DNA of 64,000 bases from Mytilus californianus (Eukaryota > Mollusca > Bivalvia > Mytilida > Mytilidae). Shown here piece by piece: positions 50,101 through 62,100 of this stretch. Made by a program: the position numbers and the translations under genes. Below the pieces are notes generated by a model that saw nothing but the letters and a program-made list of their open reading frames with translations, made no database searches and was not told the origin of the DNA. Location: positions 64,908,100 through 64,972,099 of the forward strand of contig NW_026262712.1 of NCBI RefSeq assembly GCF_021869535.1, in the 5' to 3' direction. Numbering within the stretch: the stretch's first letter is position 1; each line of letters opens with the position of its first letter.

Positions 50101-53100
50101 GGCCTGTCTTAATTTTGAAACTGTTAATCAGTTGGAATATTTAGTGTTTCTTTTTAATATATCTAACTGATATTGTGTTTTTAGGAGAAATTAGAAAGAT
50201 TATATGAACTTGACAGACTTCTACAGGAACAGTCATATAAAGTCACAGCATTCCAAGAGGATAAGGTTAGTATGACTGTTGCCTTCTGATACAAATAATA
50301 CAAATTGGTGTTCGTGATTCTGTATTACAGTAAGCCATTTAATGATAACTTGGTAGCATGTTCAATGATGATTTGTACAAAATAGATGCATTATTTTCTT
50401 GAAAAACTAATGAGAAAATATGCCATACTTGGTATGCATTTAGATTTACATTAAACACATATTTATGATTTATGATGGGAATCTTGAATTATATATTTTC
50501 CACAGAACCATGGAAGCAGTATGTAAGTTCTTGATATGAATGAAGTTCTTGTTTCAAAATTCCAATAGGGAACACATATTACTGTAAATTCAGAAATTAT
50601 TGCGAGGTTTTTATTAATGCGAATAATGCGACTGGGTGACTATCGCAAAAATAAGAACTTGTATTCTGATGTCTGTTACATATATCTGTATGCAGATTTT
50701 CATGACATCGCAATAATTAAACTCGCATTTTTGTTCATTCTTGAAAAATGGCAATAATAAATGCACGCAATAATTTCTGAATTTACAGTATATTATTGTA
50801 GTAAATAATCCATTTTGTAAGACGTTTCGGCCACTGGCCTTCTTCAGTTTCTATATTAAATTATATTAGAAGGATAATAAAGAAAATGAAGACGGCCAGT
50901 GGCCGAAACGTCTTACAAAATGATTTATTTACTACAATAATATGAATGAAGTTGTTAAAAAAAACAAACAAAAATATAGAATGAACAAAAACGTACAGTT
51001 GTCAAATTTTTTTAAACAGACACTGATTTTAAAAATGACATTCTAACTTTAGTTAGCCTGAACCAAATGCTATAAAACGTATTCTCAATGCTTATTGCCA
51101 CCAAACACAGATGAAGTTCTAATTTGGGAGGTGTCCCTTTGCCAGTTTTGGGTTATGTTCCTTTGTAAATTAAAGAAATTGCAGAATTTGCCTTATATTT
51201 ACAAGCTTGGGCATCTGTGTCCAGTTTATTGTTTGTGCTTTTAGAAGTAGGATACAACTTATTTCTAAATGCATTTTATCTTTAAATATTTATCTATTTG
51301 TAAAGAATTACTTGTGTTTTGCAGGATCTACTAGAGAAGGCATTACAAGGATTATTAAGACAACAGGATATGGTACAAGATAGTTCTCATGAATTGCATC
51401 ATCTTATTAAACAACAGAGAACTGTAGAGAAAGAATTATCAAGAGTTTTATATCATTTAGCTGAGGCATCTAAGGTAATGGCTTTAATCATAAAAAAATG
51501 AAAGAGAAGAAAAAATTAATAATCATCATTGCATATGCAAAAAATACTTTGTGATTCTCATAAATTAAGATATTCTTATTATGAAAAAAATATTAATACT
51601 TGTACATTCAACAAATTCAAGGTAAGACATTGCAGTTAGCACATATATTTCAAATGACTGGTAATCTCAATTATACAGCATAAAGAGTAATGGAGATTAT
51701 TTGTAAAAAAAGAACATTTGTTTTCAATCAAGAATAAATCTTTGAAGCTTAAATTTTGAGGATTTATATTTTAGGAATTAGAAGAAACGTCAGCTGAAAA
51801 TAACAAGGTGGAACATGAAGTAGCTTTACTGAGGTCAAAAGTTCATGGGGAATTGGCCAGGAGTAAGAGTGCTCCTTCTCTTGTAAGTTTTATTAACTTC
51901 AGCTTTGATCTGAACAAGTAGTTATCATTGCTAACCAATAAGAAAGGTGGATTGTAAATTATATCATCATTATTGTAACACTAAACTGATCGAGGTAAAG
52001 ATGCCTGTTTTTATCTAGCTTTTAGATATAAACTGACTTTTGTTGAGTAGTGGATATTTATATACTAAGAATTATTTATGATATTTTTTGGTACATCCAG
52101 CACCTTTCAGCATCATTGAGGGAAGCAGTTTCATATTAAAAAGGAATAAATGTCAATGAGACAACAACTGAACAATGCAATAAAACAAAAATGGAACTTC
52201 AATATATTATTATATCCCTGCTTTAATGATGTGAGGAAACAGTGAAGCACATGTCCCTCACAATTTTGGTTTCTGTATATAAATTATGACTTGATTGAAT
52301 CTTTTTAAATTTGAACACAATATCATTGACCATAAAATACAGGACAAGTTAAATATTGATGATTTTGAAATTTACAGTTTATATTTAATTTACAGAAATT
52401 GAATCACATAGATTATTTTATCTTTTTTACAGGTTAATGAAAATATGAGAAAAAAGATGACAATGGAGAAAGATCTGGCAAAAGTGAAAAACATTATGGC
52501 TGGGTTATCAGAAGAAGGTCAAAGGTTATCTGAAGCTATAAATACTCTGAAAAGATCCTCATCTGGTGGTGCTCTTAATCTGGTCAATGGTGAGGACAAG
52601 CCAAGAAAGAAAGAGAAGACTGGAACTTACATGGAAACTGACCTTGACACTACAGAATCCAAAGACTTGTCACAGGTCAAGGCCATTCTGTCTCAAAGGT
52701 CACTAACCTCAGTTCCTGATGATATGAATATTAATGTTGAAACAGCTATTTCTCCCAAGTCTGTTGATTTCATTGAGTCACAGGTAAAGATATAAGTAAT
52801 ATGTTAAATTTTGTTTTTGGCATCAGATTTAGGAAATTGTTACTTAGGTGTATGATATGTATTACTTCGAATAATAGATTAAGTGTACATTGTATTACTA
52901 TACATCATTTAGCTTGATATTTTAAAGGTTTTCAATAATTGATAGTTGTATGAATTTGATAGTTAAATGCATATTCAAAACTCTAAAGTTATATAACATA
53001 TGGCATTATTAAGCTCTGTTACTCATTAAATCAGAGCATTATAATTCATTTGTGTTTTTTTTTTCTTTTTTTGTTAATTCTGAGTCAATTATTAAAAACA

Positions 53101-56100
53101 ATACATTAGATTAAATGAATACTGATCATGAACATTCCCTTTTTTCACCAGGCTCCCCAACCATTGGAATCAATGGCATTTAACCAGGAAGAAGGACCAT
53201 GGGATATCAGTGATGCTGATGAAAATACAAAGAGATTTTATGGTAATTTCTTTGTTTATCAAGTAATTTTTGGCATGGGTTATCTAATGGATTTTTTTTT
53301 TTCAAATAATTTTAAGTTTTTATTTTATAAATAAAATTCAAGATTAACACATGCCAAGTTGAATTACTCTAATCCCACCTAATTGACCATCAAAACTGAC
53401 AAGCTATTGTGAATTTGTGCTATTTGATCAAAATCTTACTCACTTGGGAAAAGATAAAGTTGTGAAAAATGTCATCTGTGAGTTAAATTGAGTGATAAGT
53501 TGGGAACAAATAATACTTCTTACATATTTTATACATGCTGAAATTGAAGTTTGTATCTTTATTTACTTACAAACTAACCAAAAATAGAATCTAAGAATAA
53601 AATTAATTTTAAGAAGAATTTATGCAAATACTGTCAGATTGATAAGGTCAAAATGTATTTTATGGCTTATGTGAACAAAATTTGTTATGAAGCAATATTG
53701 AATTGCAAACATTTTGTCTATAAGCAAATGTAATAATAGAGTCATAGAATATATAATTTTATTCAAATAGTAGTTGTTCCATTTTCACTTTTAGAGATAA
53801 AAGACAACATTTTACTTGAAGTTATAGTTAATTTTAATACAAATGAAGAAGAATTTCTGTAAAAGATAATTACATGTTTAATATAGAAGTATAGATAATA
53901 TTTAAAGTTGTCTTGTACTTGTCTCTAAATGAAAAATGGAACAGCTTCTATACAATTCATTTCATTCACTCATATTTCTTGGAAGTTGGACATACCATTT
54001 TTAACAAAGCTTTAAATGTGATAATTTGCCAATATCTGATAGATTGTGTTCACAGTGGTAAAATGTATTACTTTTCAGTTTTATTTGAAGCCAATGCAGA
54101 TTGTTTGAGTTGAAGAGAAAATCATGATTTACAATATTAATTAAAAAAAAATGACTTAACATACTGTATGATTCCAGTTAATGTTATGCTGACAAATTAA
54201 AACTCTTAGATTTATTATTGATTATTTATATTATAAAATTGAATGATGTACTTTTCTAGATGAAATAATGCTATACCCAAGAAGGAATAAGGTGAAATGA
54301 ATGCAATATTGCCTTATTCAGATACATTTGCAGTAAATTCAAAAAAATTTTGTGAAGTTTTCATTATTGCGAAAATTGCAGCATAATAGGTACATCCTCT
54401 TCATTTGATCTTTGGTGGATAAATGTCTCATTGGCGATCATACCACATCTCCTTATTTTTATATAGAAAAAATAAAAAAACTTCCATTTTGAATTTCAAA
54501 AACATTTATTTTATGCACTATTTACTTGACTCGCAAAAAATATTAACACACTTTTGTCCATTCTTTAAAAATCGCAATAATATATTAGGCAAAAATTTCT
54601 GAATTTACAATATATTGTAATGTTTCATAAAAAAATATGGAAAATGTTGCATTTGTTTCATTGAAGTTCTTATAGAATATGCTTTAATATATATCGTAAA
54701 AGGATAAAAAACATGAAAATTATATCATGTTGATACATTTTAAATTATGATTAAAGATTAAATATTCAATATTAAATATTCAATATTAAAATTAAATTGG
54801 AAATTTTAATTAAGCAAAGAAATTATTTCAGACAACTATTGAAATCATTAAGGTAAAATATGAAATTGGTTTGTCTGTAACTCCTGTTCGCTATAGTAGT
54901 TTAGATCTTTAGATGTTTAGTCTGTGTGATAGCCTGCTTTGAGAGGACAAAAACTCTTAACACCCACAAATCATTCTTCAAACACTATCTTAAACAGAGT
55001 CGAACATTTTAAACCATTTTTTTAGACACATAGGTTCATGTAGTCCTCTTCAACACAGGTTTTTTTGCTTGAGGTGTACGGAAGGCCCTGTCCAATTGAC
55101 ATTTTATTTTGCTTTGAAAATAGGTATTCTCCCTAAAGAAAGACCAAAAACATTGACAGTACGGGATGTTAAACGTCAAAGTGAACAAAGACGAGAAAGG
55201 GAAAAAATCAGAAAAGAAATTGATGAATTGGATTCTGAAGGTATATGGTTGTTGTGTGTGTTTGACAATTGTTGTTTAAGAGTGCTCAGCATGTCTTGCT
55301 TAAAATTGAGTGTATTCCATCACCAATTATATAAATCATTTGTACAGAAATTGTAAATTGTTCAATTTTGACCATGGATTTTGATTGAGAATTTTTTTTC
55401 AGCTAGGGTGTACCATTTTAAGTTCAAATACACAATCTATCAGGTTTCTTTAAAAATTCCTTAATTTTTCCTAATTAATAAATCATCATCATGCATTGTT
55501 TTTGATATGTATAATATTTTTTATGATTGTGCAAATTAAGTTTTATGATTTTATTACAAACTTAATTTGCACAATGTGGAGGGTTTTTAGTTGGAGTATT
55601 TATGTTCAGTTATCTAATTGCATGTCACACAGTTATATAGAAGTCATGAAGACTATAGATCATAATCGTTATGTTGAACACTGTTTTGTGTAAATATATG
55701 TGTAAAACTGTCTTGTTTAAGTTAACATAATTATAGATTTTAATATGTTTTATGCATGACACATCAAATTACCATTATATCTAAAATGCACACATACTAG
55801 TCCTTTGTAATCAATATGATCTGTCATATCAATGTTTATGAACTTTCTTTGAGATAGCAGAACTCAAAATAGTTTGTTTAAAACTTATAACAATTGGTAA
55901 ACTAGTTGACAAGTCCTAGACTAATCTGTTGATTGTTGTTAACCTCTGTATTCACAGTTTGAATAATTGTTTTTTGCCATGAGTAGAATTTTCCACTGGA
56001 TTTTATGTTTACATTTAACCATTAGGCAATATTAATGAAGAATACACCATAAGTTTTTTGAGGACATAGCAAAAATTTTTTTGAACTAAATCAAAATTAA

Positions 56101-59100
56101 TGTACCGGGTATTGAATTTATCATGTGAAAAATACAGCAGCCGTGATATCTATGGGTGCCCAACCCTAAGTGCGACGGCATGGGTTCAAGCCCAAATTTA
56201 TATTTGCGGCTTCTCTGATAAGAAAAAAGCAGGAGTAAGTAAGAGCAAAGACTAAGAAGATTAAAGTGTCCAGGTAGGGTGACATGTCTTGTTGCAGTCT
56301 TTGACCTTGTAAACTAGCATATTGAAAATTGATGTTTAACAGCCACCCATCATCAGCTTCATCATCATCATGTAAAAAATGCATGTCGATGCATGTGATT
56401 GACCTCAGCATTCTGTGTGCCTCCCACCTTTGTTTTGTACCAATCATTTATTGTATTCTGAAGATCTGAATCAAAATCATGCTAAAATAATGTATGAATG
56501 AACACTGCTTAGAAGTACAGTTTGCATGTTGGATTCTTGGGGAATAGGTAGCAATATTTTGTATCAGTTTAATATGAATAGATTGCAAAACTTAATTAAA
56601 GAGGTAATCTGACTTTTTAGAATTGACTGTTATCTTTTTATGTAAATACTTTATTGAAATGGTTTATGTAAGCACATGACATGTATTGATAGATAGCTAT
56701 AAAGTACACTACAGTTTCATCAGTTTACTCTTTCTTGTAAGGTGTTAGTTTAAGTTAAAGAGCTCATGTAAAAGGGCATCCTTAAAGTCTGTCATTTACT
56801 TCTTGAAATAACCAGGATTGATTTAATTTCAGATCCTAGTTGGGCCAGTTCTACAGTGAGTCCAAAACAGGTAGCTAACAGAATAATTTCTTAAATTGAA
56901 GACATTCAAAAAGGACTTTTCAATTGTTTTTCAAGTTTATATCAATTGTTTTTCAAGTTTATATCAGTATCTTGTGCTATTCAGAATATGATTTGAAAGT
57001 CTTTATTTAAACTGTGATTTCTTAAAAAGAGTATATATCCTGCTTTCACCAGGTTAACCCCCAATAGAAAGTTAAATCATTTTCATTTTTAAGTTTCTTT
57101 TTACATTCAGTTATTAAAGTTTTCAAATTAATTACATTAATTATGCATATCACATTTTTATTTTCAGGAGTATCAACCTATATATGAAAATCTTCCACCA
57201 GCAAACAATGTCCCAAAGACGTGGTCTTCCGTTAATATTGGCGGAAGTAGTAGCAATAACTCATCAAGCACACCCTCCAGAAGAACATCAAATTTACATC
57301 TCATAGCTCCTAGACCATTTGTCAGATCATACCCTTCACCGACTGCTGAATCATCAGAAATATTGCCATCAAAATCATTTAATTTTTCAAGTGGACTATC
57401 ATTCAATGACAGTGGTGTTGTCAAGGCGACAAGGGTCATAGTGCAACCAGGTGACGATTCTAAAACTGCCACATCACCACTGAGTCCTTCAAGGTCGCAG
57501 CCCATCGTTAAAGGATGGTCTCCGGTGAAAACTAATTTATTCAATGTGAAACGGACTCCTAAAGGGAGGTATATGACAATATCAAGTAGTGAGCCTGTGA
57601 AGATGGAAACGTCACTCTTACAACCAGCATCATTACATTCTGTAGCAGGGGACCTAATGACCAATAACAATGTAAGTACGGGAAAATCTTATCTGAAATG
57701 ATGATCATAGCTTTTGGTGGTACAATTACTTGATCTTTGTGTTACAATACATGGTAATTTCAGGAAGGTGTATGAATAAAAAACAGGGATAAAAGATTTC
57801 TGCTTTTACAAAAATAAAAAAAAAATTTTGAAATTATAAATGAAATGAAATTTTGTACTGTTTTTGATTGGCAGTATATGCTTTAAGATACTGAATCATT
57901 TTAATATTGAAAAGAAAAGTGAGAAAAAAGATTGCAGAATGATGGTAGGACAAATGGGGTGCTTCCCAATATTTTAAAAGCTAACTACTATTTTAATTTA
58001 AGATGTATATACATTTTTATAAAAACGGATATGTGTAAGTATGTGTGAAGTTGTGTTAGATTAGCAAATAACATGAAACATGTATCAATAAACAGTTGAT
58101 CTGTTATGTATGGTTTGCAGATGTTGTTTTTACTTTTCTTTCCTTTACATCAATATATACTTTAAAATGTCTTATTGAGAAACTGGAGTCATCATATTTA
58201 CACACCATTTAAATTTACTATTGGAAATTGATCATGTGAGTAACAATCAGCATATTAAAATTGTACTCTTATTCTCTTGGTTAAATTGAATCCTTTTCTA
58301 TTGTCAGTAATTATTTGACAGAAGTTTTATTTAGTCATGGGAAACTTAAATTCAGTAGAATATCTCTTTAAATTACTGACAATGACAAAGTTGTTCAATC
58401 TTACAGTAGTATCAATGTTTGCTTTGAATTCGGATGTTAAAACCAATGCTAAAATAAGGAGAATCTGACGCTCTGTACCTGAAAAGAACTCTTGCATCAA
58501 CTCCATGAGGGTTTCATATTATTAAAAGGAGGCAAATTGCTGCCATTATTTATTATACTATTTTGTCACCTGTGACAGTCCAAATTTCTAGTCAAGGATT
58601 CCGGTGAACCCTCTGTACACAACTAACCCCCTGTACACAGCTTTCATATTATTTGATTAATAGTATAGTTTCTTCTTGTCTAGAATAAACATGAAATATT
58701 TGTCACTGGAAAATGACAACCAAGAACTACTCAATATAATCTATTGGGGAAAAGTACAAACCCATCCCTAAATAAGTAATCAGATAATGATTATTCAATG
58801 GTATATTTAAATGTGGTGTAGTTTACGATATCATTTCCTTCCATAGTGTTTCAAAGTCATATTCTCGTTTATTTTTGTTTGTAGAAACATAACATGTAAG
58901 TTCTCTGTGTATGTATACTCAGAATAAAACCAATAATCTTCATACAAAAGGCCTCTCATTGTCGTATCAACAACACTAAATCTGTATGCACATGTTGTAA
59001 AAACATTTCTCACCCAAAAAGAATGTATTTGGAAGCATCCGTGTGTTTTTTGCATGCAGAATTACAAGTTTTGTAAGACATGAACACCTATTATTTCAAT

Positions 59101-62100
59101 CAGAAAATTCAAGTTATGTATTAATATTATATGTATTAAAAGGACATTATTAATTTTAATCATAAAATATAAACACACTTTATGCATACATGAGTAACTG
59201 TATAACAAATGCATATATCCAAGACATCATTTTTGTTGAGCCTGCAACTTTTGTTGCAGAAAGCTTGACATAGGGATAGTGATATGGCGGCGGCGTTAGC
59301 TAACTTCTTAAAAGCTTTATATTTTTGAAGCTAGAAGACCTGGATGCTTCATACTTTGTATATAGATGCCTTATGTTACCAAGTTTTCGTCTGTCATATG
59401 TCCATTGTCCTTGACCTCATTTTCATGGTTCAGTGACTACTTGAAAAAAAAAGTCAACATTTTTTGTAATGTTAATTTCTTTCTTATTATGAGTAATAGG
59501 ATAACTATATTTAGTATGTGCGTATCTTGCAATGTCCTCATGCACATCAGACAATTTTCATTTGACCTCGACCTCATTTCATGGATCAGTGAACAAGGTT
59601 AAGTTTTCGTGCCAAGTCCATATATCAGATAATATAAGCAGTAGGTGTACTACTATATTTGGTATATATATATGGAATGATTGTAAGGTGTACATGTCCA
59701 ACTGGTTGGTGTCATCTGACCTTGACCTCATTTTCATGGTTGAGTGGTCAAAGTTAAGTTTTTGAGTTTTGGTCTTTTTTTCTAATACTATATGCAATAG
59801 GTCAACTATATTTGGTGTATGGAAATATTTTATGATGAACATGTCAGTCTCGCAGGTTTTATTTGACCTTGACCTCATTTTCACGGTTCATTTCTCAGTG
59901 TTAAGTTTTTGTGTTTTGGTCTGTTTTTAATCAACTATAAGCATTAGATCAACTATATTTGTTGTATGGAAGTATTGCAAGGTGTATATGTCTGTCTGGC
60001 AGGTATCATCTGACCTTGACATCATTTTCATGGTTCATTGGTCAATGTTAAGTTTTCATGGTTAAGTTTGTTTCTTAGATACTATAAGCAATAGGTCAAC
60101 TATATTTAATGCATGAATTGATTGTAAGGTGTACATGTCTGTCTGGCATGGTTCATCTGACCTTGACCTCATTTTCATGGTTCATTGGTCAATGTTAAGT
60201 TTTCTTGGTTAAGACTGTTTCTTAGAAACTATAAGCAATAGCTAGGTCAACTATGTTTTGGTTTATTGAATGATTGTAAGGTGTACATGTATTTCTCGTT
60301 TGGTTTATCTGACCTTGACCTCATTTTCTTGGATCACGTTAAGTTTATGTGTTACTTGTAGAAAAGCTTAATGTTAAGTTTTCTTGGTTGAGACTGTTTC
60401 TTAGAAACTGTAAGCAATAGGTCAACTATGTTTGGTTTATTGAATGATTGTAAGGTGTACATGTATTTCTCGTTTGGTTTATCTGACCTTGACCTCATTT
60501 TCTTGGATCATGTTAAGTTTATGTGTTACTTGTAGTAAAGCTTTATATTTAGGACTATCAACATAAAATCAATGGTTAGTAAAGAAGGCGAGACACTTCA
60601 GCGTGTGCACTCTTGTTGAATTAAGTCTTTATCATGTTTCTTTTTAAACTAATTACTGTTTAGTTATTTCAAACTGCAGATTGTTTAATGTTAAACACAG
60701 TTTTCCATATATTATTCCTTTAAATTCCTAATAAAAAACTGTAAAGTGACAGGTTTTAGTTTAATCATCAAAGTTTTGATATATTCATTGATTGAGAAGT
60801 TGTCTATCTTTTCCCAATTATAGGAAAAGTAGATATAAGTTTCAGCCTTCTGGCTTGTAAATTTTTGAATTAAGTCCTTTTTTTCTTTGAAATCTATTGA
60901 TTTCATCTCTGAGTGTTGAATTAAAATAAATAATAATTTTTTCTATTTAAGCCTCCTTTATTTCCCCAAAACTTAATTGCTAATGAATAGTAAAATTTGA
61001 TATCAAGAGACATATATGAACTCATAACACATTTAGTATTTACCTTCCATTTATCGAATGTTTTTTATACAAAAAATGTTTCATGACAAAAAAAATACTA
61101 TTTATTTCAACATTAGATAGTATGCGATCAATTTTCTCTTCGTTTTTTTGGTTGGAAATTAGATTAGTCTTAAAGAAATAAGACTTTTTGTCTTAAAAAA
61201 AAAAAGGTTTGTGTTTCACAGAAATGAATTATTTGTATATTATTGAAGTAATAAGATTTATTTAAATATTTTAACAGTTAGATATGGTACCAGATATAGT
61301 AAAGAGTTCTACCACAAAAGTAGACCAGATGGACGAAGTGTCTTTCGAACGAGAAGTTGTAAGTTACTATGAATAGAATGCAGCCTTCTGTTTCATAATA
61401 CACCACATGGTCACTTAAACAAACCAGGACACTAGTATAAAAGTAAAACTTCACTTACATCTGTACTGTTTTGTAAGCTTTGAATACAAGTCTCAAAAAA
61501 AAAAAAAACATGGACGAGAATGCAGCAACCTCTTAACTATATTTAGTGTAAACCTATTTTATTAACTATATTTCTTACTTGAAACAGGCATGTGTACATC
61601 TAGTTTTGATAATACTTAATTAACACCATTACTGGACATCACAGACATTTCTGTAAAATTTTTGCATGATAAGAGAAAATTGCTGACTCCACAGAACAAA
61701 AGTGATTGTTGTATATTGTCAAAAGGTTGTATATCACCAAAAAATTCGAAATAGATATAAGATCTATTGGATTTATATTTTATATCTTCTTATAAGCTTT
61801 AAAATGCGAACATTGTTTTGTCTGTAGTAGATGAGGATAGAACAATTAAGCTGTCTTATAGATCATCTATTCATAATTACAGGAATATACATTTGATAAT
61901 CTATTAAACATCATTATCAAATAAGTAAATTTTTAATAATTACAGTTAGCTTTTCCTAACAAAGTTGAGATTCCAGAAAGGTATATGCCAGAATCTGATG
62001 AGGAATCATTTACAGAAGAAGAAAAGTATAGGCGCCAAGAAAAATCTGATAGGCTGAAAAAAATTCTTACACAGCAAAGGTAAATATTTAAAAAGTTAGA

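Noticed and set aside
57173..57670. 165-codon minus-strand ORF
   Set aside because: It lies exactly antisense to the 504-nt exon whose frame joins both neighbours; it is a shadow.
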